This document shows, one piece after another, positions 31,685 to 40,576 of a stretch of DNA of 64,000 nucleotides. The translations under genes were made by a program, and so were the position numbers. The number at the start of each line of letters is the position of its first letter. Within the stretch, counting starts at the first letter, position 1. This DNA comes from Streptomyces sp. Ru72 (lineage in GTDB: Bacteria > Actinomycetota > Actinomycetes > Streptomycetales > Streptomycetaceae): positions 62,001 through 126,000 of the forward strand of contig NZ_PQSR01000011.1 in the NCBI RefSeq assembly GCF_002920635.1, given 5' to 3'. The notes beneath the pieces were generated by a model. That model did no database searches. It had not been told where the DNA came from and saw only the letters and a program-made list of their open reading frames with translations.

Positions 31685-31903
31685 CGCACTTCCTGCTTTC
31701 CTGGCTCCGACGCGGAGCGCCCCCACGCGGCATAACTGCCTGACATGTGCCCAAGTCACGGGTTGCGGAGAGATTTGCGGATTGTCTGCCGAATCGGCCG
31801 GTGGGAGGGGGATCCGTGGAGTTGGTGACGTACGCGTACCCGTGTCGGCGCCGCGTAGGCTGGATACGGCCGCTGCTCCCTGTATAGCCCTGTGAGGTGT
31901 CCT

Positions 31904-32233
31904 GTGTCTCCGCGTCGCAACCGACCCAAGGGCCCAGGCTCGTCCGGCCGGAGCGCGGACGACGACAGGGAGCGGTACGGCGGCTGGCAGTCCACCGAGA
32001 GCTGGCAGGGCGAGGAGTGGAGCGTGCGCCATGTGGCGGGCGCGAGCGCCGAGGGCAAGACCTACCGGTGCCCCGGCTGCGACCAGGTGATCTCCTCCGG
32101 CGTCCCGCACGTGGTGGCCTGGCCCGAGTTCGCGGGGGTGGACGAACGCCGGCACTGGCACAAGTCCTGCTGGAACGCGAAGGACCGCCGCACCACGCGG
32201 GTGCAGCGGTCCCGAAACGCGCCGAAGTTCTGA
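31904..32233 (+). CDS. Small zinc-ribbon-like protein
   Basis: 109 residues. A basic, Gly/Ser-rich start precedes a candidate metal site: YRCPGCDQVISSGVPHVVAW with a C-x2-C pair, then HWHKSCW, which could supply His and Cys ligands. Similar Streptomyces proteins are often labelled ATP/GTP-binding, but no P-loop is present here. The GTG at 31904 has GAGG upstream at a good distance. It is divergent from the LLM gene and convergent with the permease gene. Confidence 0.7.
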   Translation: MSPRRNRPKGPGSSGRSADDDRERYGGWQSTESWQGEEWSVRHVAGASAEGKTYRCPGCDQVISSGVPHVVAWPEFAGVDERRHWHKSCWNAKDRRTTRVQRSRNAPKF

Positions 32234-32242
32234 GCCCGGGGC

Positions 32243-33112
32243 CTACACGTCCCGTCGCTCCAGCAGCAGCCAGGCGCCGGCGAAGGCGACGGCCGCGAGG
32301 CCGAGGACGATCCACACCGGCTCCCAGCCCGTGGGGCCCGAGCCGCCCAGGGAGTCCCCGTACAGGGCGCTGAGCTGGCTCGGGATCGAGTACTCCAGCA
32401 GGAACCTCTGCAGGCCCCGCATCGACTCCGAGAACAGGAACATCGCGATGACCAGCGGGGCGAGCACCAGGCCGATCATGATGGTGATGGCCCCCGCCGA
32501 GTGCCGGATGACGGAGCCCACGAACAGCGAGAGCAGGCCGAGCAGCGCCACGTACAGGCCGATGCCGACCGTTCCCTTCAGCCACTCCATGCCGGTGGGC
32601 TGGGCCAGGCCGTAGCTCCTCAGCATGGCGGTCTGGAGGATGCCGACGAGCAGCGCGGACACCGTCGTGATCACGAACGCCACGGCGAAGAAGACGATCG
32701 CCTTCGCCAGCAGCACCCTGGTCCGGCTCGGGCATGCGGTCATGGTCGTCCGGATCATCCCGGTGCCGTACTCGGAGGCGGTGGTCAGCACGCCGAGCGT
32801 GATGATGCAGATGCTGCCGGTCAGGACTCCGCCGATCCCGAGGCCCAGCGGTGAGTTGCCCTCGAGGCGGGCGTCCGACGCGGCGGCGATGGCGGCGAAC
32901 AGCGTCCCGATCCCGATCATGAGGACCAGGAAGACACCCAGCGTCCACATCGTCGAGCGCACCGACCTGATCTTCGTCCACTCCGAGGCGATGGCGTGTC
33001 CGAGGTGGGTGCGCACGACCGGGATCGGCGAGGTGTAGGAGGGGTACGCGGAACCGGGCGCCGCCTGCCAGGTGGGCGCGGCCTGCGGCATGGGGGGCTG
33101 GGGCGTGCTCAT
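32243..33112 (-). CDS. ABC-2 type transporter permease
   Basis: 289 residues: a Pro/Ala-rich N-terminus (about 1-38), then six hydrophobic segments typical of ABC-2 permeases, with the family motif ASEYGTGMIRTTM after the second helix. It pairs with the ATPase gene upstream, overlapping it by four bases (ATGA). Together they should export an unidentified substrate or act in resistance. Confidence 0.9.
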   Translation of the reverse strand: MSTPQPPMPQAAPTWQAAPGSAYPSYTSPIPVVRTHLGHAIASEWTKIRSVRSTMWTLGVFLVLMIGIGTLFAAIAAASDARLEGNSPLGLGIGGVLTGSICIITLGVLTTASEYGTGMIRTTMTACPSRTRVLLAKAIVFFAVAFVITTVSALLVGILQTAMLRSYGLAQPTGMEWLKGTVGIGLYVALLGLLSLFVGSVIRHSAGAITIMIGLVLAPLVIAMFLFSESMRGLQRFLLEYSIPSQLSALYGDSLGGSGPTGWEPVWIVLGLAAVAFAGAWLLLERRDV

Positions 33113-34350
33113 CGGGCGTCCTCGGACTTGGTCGGGTCGGCAGCGGCGGGGGCGTCGGCGGCGGGTGCCTGCGCGGACGCGGCGGCGGGGGCCGGTGCCT
33201 GCTCCTGGGGCACCGGCTGCGCATAGGGGTTCGGCTGCTGCCCGGCGGGCGGTGCGGCCGGGGCGGTGTACGGCCCCGTGGGCGGCTGCCCGGGCTGCCC
33301 CTGCGGGGAGAACGGCTGTCCGCCCTGCTGCGGCGGCGGTGGGGCGTACCAGCCCGGCTGGCCCTGGCCCGGCACCGGGACCGGCGGCTGGACGCCGGGC
33401 GGCAGCGGCTGCATCAGGCCCGCCTTCTGGTCGATGCTCGAGCGGTAGTCGACGGCCGCCTGCGTCATCCGCATGTACGCCTCCTCCAGCGAGGCCTGGT
33501 GCGGCGACAGTTCCCACAGGCGTACGTCGGTGTCGTGCGCGATGCCGCTGATGCGGGGCAGCGGCAGCCCGGTGACGCGCAGCGCGCCGTCCTGCTCGGG
33601 CAGCACGTGCCCGCCCGCCTCGGTGAGCGCGGCCGTCAGCTTCTCCCGCTGCTGCGGCTCGGTGTCGGGGGTGCGTACGCGGGCGAAGTCGGCGGAGTTC
33701 GCGGAGATGAAGTCCTTGACGCTCATGTCGGCGAGCAGCTGCCCGCGCCCGATCACGATCAGGTGGTCGGCGGTCAGCGCCATCTCGCTCATCAGGTGGG
33801 AGGAGACGAAGACCGTACGGCCCTCCGCCGCGAGGGACTTCATCAGGTTGCGGACCCACAGGATGCCCTCGGGGTCGAGGCCGTTGACCGGTTCGTCGAA
33901 CAGCAGCACCTGAGGGTCGCCGAGGAGCGCGGCGGCGATGCCGAGCCGCTGGCCCATGCCGAGCGAGAAGCCCTTGGACCGCTTCCCGGCCACCTCCTGC
34001 AGGCCCACGACGGCCAGCACCTCGTCCACGCGGCGGGCCGGGATGCCGGAGAGCTGGGCGAGGGACAGCAGATGGTTGCGGGCGGCCCGGCCCCCGTGCA
34101 CGGCCTTGGCATCGAGCAGGGCGCCGACCTGGCGGGGGGCGTTGGGCAGCTTGCGGTACGGGTAGCCGCCGATCGTCACCGTCCCCGACGTCGGGTTGTC
34201 CAGGCCGAGGATCATCCGCATGGTTGTCGACTTGCCCGAGCCGTTCGGCCCGAGGAAGCCGGTCACGGCTCCCGGCCGCACCTGGAAGGAGAGGTTGTAC
34301 ACAGCGGTCTTGTCGCCGTAGCGCTTCGTCAGGCCGACTGCCTCGATCAT
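33109..34350 (-). CDS. ABC transporter ATP-binding protein with long Pro/Gln-rich tail
   Basis: 413 residues. The ATPase core has Walker A GPNGSGKS (34-41), signature GFSLGMGQRLGIAAAL, Walker B VLLFDEPVNGLDPEG and the switch histidine in VFVSSHLMSEM. After the usual end (about 310) comes a roughly 100-residue Pro/Gln/Gly/Ala-rich extension, unusual for these subunits. The permease it pairs with also has a Pro-rich N-terminus. The ATG at 34350 (MIEAVGLTKRYG) is the conventional start. Confidence 0.93.
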   Translation of the reverse strand: MIEAVGLTKRYGDKTAVYNLSFQVRPGAVTGFLGPNGSGKSTTMRMILGLDNPTSGTVTIGGYPYRKLPNAPRQVGALLDAKAVHGGRAARNHLLSLAQLSGIPARRVDEVLAVVGLQEVAGKRSKGFSLGMGQRLGIAAALLGDPQVLLFDEPVNGLDPEGILWVRNLMKSLAAEGRTVFVSSHLMSEMALTADHLIVIGRGQLLADMSVKDFISANSADFARVRTPDTEPQQREKLTAALTEAGGHVLPEQDGALRVTGLPLPRISGIAHDTDVRLWELSPHQASLEEAYMRMTQAAVDYRSSIDQKAGLMQPLPPGVQPPVPVPGQGQPGWYAPPPPQQGGQPFSPQGQPGQPPTGPYTAPAAPPAGQQPNPYAQPVPQEQAPAPAAASAQAPAADAPAAADPTKSEDAR

Positions 34351-34544
34351 GCTCCGCACCCATCGCAAGGTTCAGGACAGCGGGGCGCACGCCCCCCGTA
34401 AGGGTTAGGAGGATATCGGGGCGCTGACGGTTCCGCTCAAGGGCGGGTAAAACGACCCGTGGTCAGGCGTCGCGGCCTTTCGGCACGACATGGCCGCCGG
34501 CGAGCGCCGCGATCACCACACCGCCACGATCCCGAGGCCGCCCC

Positions 34545-34586
34545 AGGGCCCGTACGCGAGGGCCCGCACGCGAGGGCCCGTACGGG
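34545..34586. repeat. 14-bp tandem repeat, three imperfect copies
   Basis: AGGGCCCGTACGCG (34545-34558), AGGGCCCGCACGCG (34559-34572), AGGGCCCGTACGGG (34573-34586). Confidence 0.8.
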
Positions 34587-34620
34587 AGGTCGTCGCCGGC
34601 CGTGACGACGACCCGCACCA

Positions 34621-34675
34621 TCCTGCTGCCGGCAGCGAGGTGCGGATCATGCCGGTGCTGTACTCGTTCCACCGG
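34621..34675 (-). pseudogene. Possible remnant of an ABC-2 permease gene
   Basis: On the minus strand one frame reads NEYSTGMIRTSLPAAG, like SEYGTGMIRTTMTACPS of the permease at 32243-33112. The nucleotides match that gene at 25 of 31 positions (34637-34667 against 32744-32774). The frame breaks on both sides. Probably a decayed partial duplication. Confidence 0.4.
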
Positions 34676-34725
34676 TGGACTCCCGGCCTCGAGCTCGATC
34701 ATGCCGCCCGCGCCAGAACGGCGCA

Positions 34726-34757
34726 AAGCCCCCCGCCACTTGAGTGGCGGGGGGCTT
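34726..34757 (-). terminator. filP terminator
   Basis: AAGCCCCCCGCCACT (34726-34740) and AGTGGCGGGGGGCTT (34743-34757) are perfect complements, 15 bp, two-base loop. It lies 31 bases past the filP stop. No T-run, as usual in Streptomyces. Confidence 0.85.
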
Positions 34758-34788
34758 CGCGGATGTTCAGACGCCGTACGGCCCGGTG

Positions 34789-35724
34789 TTACCGGGACTG
34801 CTGCGCCGGGACCCCGCGCGAGATCGGCTCGTCCTCGGCCGGCGTGCCGGTCGCGGCGACCGCGGCGCCCGTGAGCGTCGCCAGCATCTCGCGGACGTTG
34901 GTGAGCTGGGCGTTGATCGAGTCGCGACGGTTCGTCAGGGCCGCGAGCTCGCGCTCGGATTCGGAGCGGATGCGGTCGGCCTTGGCGTTCGCGTCCGCGA
35001 CGATGTCCTCGGCCTGGCGCTGGGCCGTCTCCACCGTCTGGCGGGCACGACGGTCGGCGTCCGTACGCAGCTTCTCCGCCTCCAGGCGCAGCTGCTCGGC
35101 GCGGTGCTCGATCTCCGCGAGGCGCTTCTCCGCCTTGGCCTGACGCGAGGCGAGGTCGCGCTCGGACTGCTCACGCCGCTTGGCGAGGTTCGTCTCGAAG
35201 TCGGCGGCGGCCTGAGCGGCCTTGGCGCGGGTCTCCTCGAAGAGGGCGTCCGCCTCCTCGCGCTTGGACTGGGCGTCCTTCTGCGCCTCGGCGCGCAGCT
35301 GGGCCGCGTCGCTCTTGGCCTTCTCGACGATCCGGAGGCCCTCGTCCTCCGCCTTCGCCTTGCGGTCGGCGGCGAACGACTCCGCGTCGTTGCGCACCTG
35401 CTGGGCGGCCGACTCGGCGAGTTCGCGGTGCTGCTCGGCGGCGCGACGGGCCTCCTCGCGCAGGTCCTTGGCCTCTTCCTCGGCGAGGCGGAGGATCTTC
35501 TCGACGCGCGCGCCGAGACCCGCGTAGGACGGCTCCGCGTCGCTGACGGCGGCCTGGGCGTTCTGCGTCTCGAGGTGGAGCTCCTCGATGCGCTTCTCCA
35601 GGGCGGTGATGCGCGCGAGAGCACTGTCACGGTCGGAGACGAGCTTGGAGATCCGTTCGTCCACCTGAGCGCGGTCGTACCCACGCCGCACAAGCTCGAA
35701 GCCGTAGGGGGAAGTGTCGCTCAT
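34789..35724 (-). CDS. filP: Intermediate-filament-like coiled-coil protein FilP
   Basis: Forms cytoskeletal filaments that stiffen hyphae and accumulate behind growing tips, working with DivIVA and Scy. The 311-residue protein has a short head with the DivIVA-like start YGFELVRRGYDRAQVDERI, then an almost continuous Ala/Glu/Arg/Lys-rich coiled coil (about 30-285) and a short tail. Its C-terminal motif TNRRDSINAQLTNVREMLATL resembles the end of Scy, encoded next upstream on the same strand. Length agrees with FilP. Confidence 0.95.
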   Translation of the reverse strand: MSDTSPYGFELVRRGYDRAQVDERISKLVSDRDSALARITALEKRIEELHLETQNAQAAVSDAEPSYAGLGARVEKILRLAEEEAKDLREEARRAAEQHRELAESAAQQVRNDAESFAADRKAKAEDEGLRIVEKAKSDAAQLRAEAQKDAQSKREEADALFEETRAKAAQAAADFETNLAKRREQSERDLASRQAKAEKRLAEIEHRAEQLRLEAEKLRTDADRRARQTVETAQRQAEDIVADANAKADRIRSESERELAALTNRRDSINAQLTNVREMLATLTGAAVAATGTPAEDEPISRGVPAQQSR

Positions 35725-35905
35725 GGGGTTCCTGTCGAATGAGACCGGTGAGGTGATAGGGGAATCCTAGGGCGCAAAGCGGCGTGTCATCGAGCGGATG
35801 CGTGTTTGATCTGGAGAATGACACTCCTTTTGGGTGGCTGAGCCGCCGGGGGGCTTGCCAGGACCTGTGCACGGCGCCCCGGCAAGCATAGAACCCCGCT
35901 TCTGG

Positions 35906-38900
35906 CTAGCCTTCTGACGCCTTGCCACCCGAACGAGGTGCACCCACGGTGGCACCCGCCTTGACACCGGAGTCCTTGCCGGCGGACGGCGCCTCGAAGG
36001 ACTCGAGCGCCTCCAGGACGTCCTGCACACGGGAGATCTCCGCGTTGATGTCCTCCCGCCGGCGCACCAAAATCTCCAGCTCCCGCTTGCCCTCCTCGAC
36101 GGCCTTGCGGGCCTCACGGATCGCCTCCGCCTTGATCTGCTCGGCCTCGGCGACCAGCGTGGCCTTCTTCTGCTCGGCCTCCTTCAGCAGCCCCTCGGCC
36201 TTCTTGACGGCGGCGATACGGACCTTGCCCGCTTCGGAGTTGGCCTCCGACAGCAGCTCCTTCGCCTGCGCCTTGGCCTTCTCGAGCTGCTCCTCGGCGG
36301 CCTTGACCAGTGCGTCGCACCGCTCGCCCGCCGACTTCATCGCCTCGGCCGACTCGCGCCGCGCCCGCTCGTGCAGCTCCTCGATCTCGGCGGTGATGCG
36401 CTCGCGCAGCTCCTGAGCGCGCTCCCGGATCTGGGTGGCGTCCCGACGCGCGCCGACGAGGAGTTCGTCCGCGTCCGCCCGGGCCCGCTCCACCAGGGTG
36501 TTGCCCTCGACCGTCGCCTCGGAGACCAGACGGTCGGCCTCCGCGCGGGCGGCACCCACCATCGTGTCGGCCTGCGCCTCGGCGTCCGCGGTCGTCTTGT
36601 GGGCCGTCTGCTGGGCCTCCGTGAGGAGCTTGTCGGCCTCGGCGGCGGTCTCCGTGATGAGCTTGTCCACCTGCTCGGCCGCCTCGGAACGCCGCTTGTT
36701 GGCGTCCTTGCGGGCCTCGTCCAGGGTGCGCTCGGCCTCCTCGCGGGCCGCCGTCGTGATCCGCTCGGCCTCCGCTTCCGCGTCCGCCTTGACCCTCTCC
36801 GACTCGGTGCGGATCCGCTCGGCGTGCGCCTGCGCGGAGCCCACCGTCTCGGCGGCCTCGGCGCGCAGCCGCTCCGCCTCGTCGGTGGCGTCCGACAGCA
36901 GCTTCTCCGCCTTGGCCACGGACTCCGCGCGCACCCGCTCGGCCTCGGCGGCGGTCTCCGTGGTGAGCCGCTCGGCCTCCGCGCGCGCCTCGGTGATGAG
37001 GGTGTCCGCCTGCGTGGCCGCGTCCGACCGGATCCGGTTGGCGTCCTCGCGCGCCTCCGCACGGGTGCGCGCCGCAGCATGGTCGGCCTCGGCGAGAGCG
37101 TCCGACGCCTCGGTCCGCACCCGCTGCGCGTGCTCGGTGGCGTCCGTACGGAGCCGCTCCGCCTCGGCGATCGCCTCCGAAACCGTCCGCTCCGCCAGCG
37201 ACTTGGCGGCCTCCGACTCCTCGGCGGCCTGCCGCCGGATGCGGTTCGCGTCCTCGGTGGCCCGCTCGCGCTCCGCGTAGGCGTCGGAGCGGACCCGGTC
37301 GGCCTCCTCCTGCGCCTCGGTGCGCGTACGCTCCGCCGCGTGCTCGGCGGCCGAGCGCAGGCCGGTGATCTCCTCCTGCGCCTGCTCGTGCAGCCCGGCC
37401 ACGGAGTCCCGCACCTGCTGGGCGTGCTGTTCGGCCGCCGACACCATCTCGGTGGCGCGCCGGTCGGCCTCCTCCACCAGCCGTACGGCCTCCGCCTGGG
37501 CCTCCTCGACCCGGGCGCGCGCGACTGCCAGCAGCTCCTCGCTCTGCTCCCGGGCGCGCTCGCGCTCCTGGTCGGCCTCCTGGCGGGCGGCACCGAGGAG
37601 TTCCTCGGCCTCCCTGCGGCGCCGGGCGGCCTCCTCCTGAGCGGCGGCCAGCGTCTCGGAGGCCTCCGTGCTCAGCCGCTCGGCCGCGGCCTGCGCCTCC
37701 GCGCGGACCCGGTCGGCGGTGTCCTGCGCCTCCGACTTCAGCCGCTCGGCCTCGGCCGCCGCCTCCGAGCGCAGGCGGACGGCGATGGCCTCGCCCTCCG
37801 CGCGCGAGGCCGACGCGTCCGAGGCGGCCTCCGTGCGCAGCCGCTCGGCCTCGGCCTCGGCCTGCGCCTGCAGCGTACGAATGCGCTCGGAGGACTCCGT
37901 GCGCAGCCGGTCGGTCTCCTCGACGGCCTCCCGACGGATCCGCTCCGCCTCCGCACGGGCGTCGGAGAGGGCCTGCTCGGCGGAGGCGAGCCGCTGCTCG
38001 GCCTCCGACTGCAGGCGGGCCAGTTCCTCGGCGGCCTCCGCGCGGCGGGCCTCCACGGCCCGCTCGCTCTCCTCGCGCAGGGCGCGCGCGACCTTCTCGG
38101 CCTCCTCCTTGATCGCCTCCGCCAGCTCGACGGCCTCGGCGCGCTGGGTCTCGGCCTCCTTGCGGGTGCGCTCCAGGGCTTCCTCGGCCTGGCGGCGCAG
38201 CATCGAGGCGCGTTCGATGGCCTCGGTGCGGACCTTCTCGCTGTCGGCGGTGGCGGTGGTGCGCAGCTCGTCCGCGTCGGCCTTCGCCTTGGAGAGCAGC
38301 TCCTCGGCGGTCTTGGCCGCCTCCTCGATCTGCTGGACGGCCTCTCGGCGCGCCTCGGCGCGGATCTTCTCGCCCTCGGCGACCGCCTCGGCGCGCAACT
38401 GCTCGGCCTCGCCGCGCAGCCGGCGGGCCTCCTCCTGCAGCTCGACCGTCTTGGCGCGGTACTCCTTGGTGTCGTCCTTGGCGGCGCCCTTGAGCTGCTC
38501 GGCGATGTCGTGCGCCTCGGCGCGCAGCCGGTCCGCCTCGGCCTCGGCCTCCTTGCGGATCCGGTCGGCCTCCTCGGCGGCGGCCTTCGTGGTCGCCGCG
38601 GCGTCCTGAGACGCCTTGTTGAGGACCTCCTCGGCCGTACGGGCCGCCTTGCCGAGCTGGGAGGCGGTCTCCTCGGCCGTGATCGTGCGGGCCTTCTCGG
38701 CGGCCTCCGCGACGATCTTCTCGGCCTCGGCGCGCGCGTCCGCGACGACCTGCTCGGCCTCGGCCTTGGTGGCCTCCGCCTCCTTGGTGGCCTCGCTGAC
38801 CAGCCGGGCGACCTGCTCCTTGGCGGTACGGGTGCGCTGCTCGCCCTCCGTCTCGGCGGTCGAAAGGGCCTTGGCGGCGGCCTCCTTGGCCTCCGCGACG

Positions 38901-39754
38901 ACCTTGTCGGCCTGGGCACGCGCCTCGCGCAGCGCGGCCTCCGCCTCGGCCATCCGCTGCTCGGCGGCCCGGCTCAGCTCGGACGCCTGCCGGCGGGCGG
39001 CCTCCGACTCGCTGGCGGAGGAGGAGCGCAGCTGCTCGGCGTGGTCGGTGGCCTCCTGGGCCTGGGTGGAGGCGGCGTTCAGCAGCCGCTCGGCGTCCGC
39101 GCGGGCGCGGCGCAGGATCTGGTCGGCCTCCGCACGGGCGGACTCGGCGTCGCTCTGCAGCCGCTGCCGGGCCTCGGCGACCAGCCGCTCGGCCTCGGCG
39201 CGGGCGGCGGCGAGGGCCTGCTCGGCCTCGGTGCGGGACTCCTCGACCAGGCGGCGGGCCTGTGCCTCGGAGCGGGCGCGCAGCTGCTCCGCCCAGGCCA
39301 CGTTCTCGTTGACGTGCGACTCGACGGTCGCCCGGCGCTCGGCCAGCTCCTGGTCGAGCTGCTGGCGGCGGGCGACCGCCTCCGCGTGCAGCTCCGCCTG
39401 GAGGCGGGCGGCCTGCTCGGCGTGCTCCTGGAGGATGCGCTGGGTCTGCGCGCGGGCCTGGCTCAGCTCCCGCTCGGCCTCCGCCCGCAGCTGGTCCGCC
39501 TGCATCTGGGCGGTGCGCAGCATCTGCTCGGCCTGGTAGCCGATGTCGGCCCCGTCGTACGCGGGACGGGACATGATGGTGCGGCGCGCCTCGTGCAGCT
39601 TGGCGCGCAGCACCTCGACCTGGTAGCCGAGGTCCTCGGCGTGCTGGATCGCCTTTTCCCGCTCGGTCTTCAGCCGCTCCATCTCGGCCTCGAACCGAGA
39701 GAGGTGGTCGACGTCAGCCGCCGGCTCTCGCTCCTGGCGTTCGTAGCCCCGCAC
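35906..39754 (-). CDS. scy: Large coiled-coil polarity scaffold protein Scy
   Basis: Tip-organising scaffold that recruits DivIVA and FilP to sites of hyphal growth and branching. 1282 residues: an N-terminal DivIVA-like region (HLSRFEAEMERLKTEREKAIQHAEDLGYQVEVLRAKL), then more than 1,100 residues of Glu/Ala/Arg coiled coil with recurrent EAxRxRxEA units. The C-terminus VRRREDINAEISRVQDVLEALE is shared with FilP. The GTG at 39754 gives the conserved start MRGYERQE; a TTG ten codons upstream (39784) has the better ribosome binding site (GGAGAG) and remains possible. Confidence 0.94.
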   Translation of the reverse strand: MRGYERQEREPAADVDHLSRFEAEMERLKTEREKAIQHAEDLGYQVEVLRAKLHEARRTIMSRPAYDGADIGYQAEQMLRTAQMQADQLRAEAERELSQARAQTQRILQEHAEQAARLQAELHAEAVARRQQLDQELAERRATVESHVNENVAWAEQLRARSEAQARRLVEESRTEAEQALAAARAEAERLVAEARQRLQSDAESARAEADQILRRARADAERLLNAASTQAQEATDHAEQLRSSSASESEAARRQASELSRAAEQRMAEAEAALREARAQADKVVAEAKEAAAKALSTAETEGEQRTRTAKEQVARLVSEATKEAEATKAEAEQVVADARAEAEKIVAEAAEKARTITAEETASQLGKAARTAEEVLNKASQDAAATTKAAAEEADRIRKEAEAEADRLRAEAHDIAEQLKGAAKDDTKEYRAKTVELQEEARRLRGEAEQLRAEAVAEGEKIRAEARREAVQQIEEAAKTAEELLSKAKADADELRTTATADSEKVRTEAIERASMLRRQAEEALERTRKEAETQRAEAVELAEAIKEEAEKVARALREESERAVEARRAEAAEELARLQSEAEQRLASAEQALSDARAEAERIRREAVEETDRLRTESSERIRTLQAQAEAEAERLRTEAASDASASRAEGEAIAVRLRSEAAAEAERLKSEAQDTADRVRAEAQAAAERLSTEASETLAAAQEEAARRRREAEELLGAARQEADQERERAREQSEELLAVARARVEEAQAEAVRLVEEADRRATEMVSAAEQHAQQVRDSVAGLHEQAQEEITGLRSAAEHAAERTRTEAQEEADRVRSDAYAERERATEDANRIRRQAAEESEAAKSLAERTVSEAIAEAERLRTDATEHAQRVRTEASDALAEADHAAARTRAEAREDANRIRSDAATQADTLITEARAEAERLTTETAAEAERVRAESVAKAEKLLSDATDEAERLRAEAAETVGSAQAHAERIRTESERVKADAEAEAERITTAAREEAERTLDEARKDANKRRSEAAEQVDKLITETAAEADKLLTEAQQTAHKTTADAEAQADTMVGAARAEADRLVSEATVEGNTLVERARADADELLVGARRDATQIRERAQELRERITAEIEELHERARRESAEAMKSAGERCDALVKAAEEQLEKAKAQAKELLSEANSEAGKVRIAAVKKAEGLLKEAEQKKATLVAEAEQIKAEAIREARKAVEEGKRELEILVRRREDINAEISRVQDVLEALESFEAPSAGKDSGVKAGATVGAPRSGGKASEG

Positions 39755-39987
39755 TGCGCGGTCCCATCCGTCCCCTGGTCGCAAGTCTCTCCAAACGAGC
39801 TCCGTCCATCCGCCGAACGGGGCCCCCGGGGAATGGTGTCAGATCAACGGCGGAGCATGGGCTGCTGCCCCGGCGCTCGTCCCCCGAAACCCGGACCCCG
39901 GCACGTCCCGCCGGTGTCACGGCGGGACCCGGTCGCCCTGGTGGAGCGGCGACCGCCCCCAACCCTACCGGCCCCTATGTACGGGAG

Positions 39988-40428
39988 TCAGTGCTCAGGT
40001 GTCTCAACGGCCGCCGATGTGACCAGTTCTGTGAGAACGCCGTGGCAGTCCTTGGGGTGCAGGAAGGTGATCCGCGAGCCCATGGAGCCGCGCCGCGGCT
40101 CGTCGTACAGCACCCGCACGCCCTTGTCCCTGATCTCGGCGGAGTCGCCGTCCACGTCCGCCGTGCCGAAGGCGATGTGGTGCACGCCCTCGCCGTTCTT
40201 CGCGAGCCACTTGGCGACGGTGGAGTCCTCGCGGATGGGTTCCAGCAGTTGCAGGTAGGAGGCGCCGCCGTCGCCCGTGTCGTTGATCTTCAGCATGGCC
40301 TCGCGGACACCCTGTTCCTCGTTGACCTCGGTGTGGAACACGGAGAAGCCGTACGTCGAGGTGTAGAACTCGACGGTCTTCTCGAGGTCGAAACAGGCGA
40401 TTCCGATGTGGTCGATTCGCGTCAGCAT
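39988..40428 (-). CDS. mce: Methylmalonyl-CoA epimerase
   Basis: Interconverts (R)- and (S)-methylmalonyl-CoA. The 146-residue VOC-fold protein has paired beta-alpha-beta-beta modules with metal-binding histidines in IDHIGIACFDL (H7) and GVHHIAFGTADV, and a glutamate in GVLTELV near the C-terminus. It serves propionate and branched-chain catabolism and supplies polyketide extender units. Divergent from the thiolase gene. Confidence 0.94.
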   Translation of the reverse strand: MLTRIDHIGIACFDLEKTVEFYTSTYGFSVFHTEVNEEQGVREAMLKINDTGDGGASYLQLLEPIREDSTVAKWLAKNGEGVHHIAFGTADVDGDSAEIRDKGVRVLYDEPRRGSMGSRITFLHPKDCHGVLTELVTSAAVETPEH

Positions 40429-40576
40429 GGATTCAGTGCAGCGCTCCTCGTGTGGTTACGCAACGTGCGCGCGATCACACTGACAGCCCGGTGACGGCTT
40501 GCCCTACCGCTCAGTACATTCGAAGTAAACCCTCGTTCACTCCTCGGCTGTGCAGGCCGGAAGGGGATCGCAGCTC

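Larger units (their letters stand above)
34351..34788. other. Gene-free region with tandem repeat, permease-like remnant and terminator
   Basis: 438 bases between the ABC genes and filP. It contains a threefold 14-base repeat (34545-34586), a short stretch resembling an ABC-2 permease gene (34621-34675) and a strong hairpin downstream of filP (34726-34757). The 87-codon open frame here has no family-like product. Confidence 0.6.

Noticed and set aside
34463..34726. An 87-codon minus-strand frame between the ABC genes and filP
   Set aside because: No ribosome binding site, crosses a tandem repeat, and the recognisable permease scrap is in a different frame.
37738..38919. Long open frames on both strands across scy
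   Set aside because: They are high-GC shadows of the Glu/Ala/Arg coiled-coil gene; their translations are Arg/Pro/Ser-rich and low complexity.
36371..40258. A 1295-codon open frame on the plus strand antisense to scy and mce
   Set aside because: The product is Leu/Gly/Arg repeat mirroring the opposite-strand codons, with no start context or family motif.
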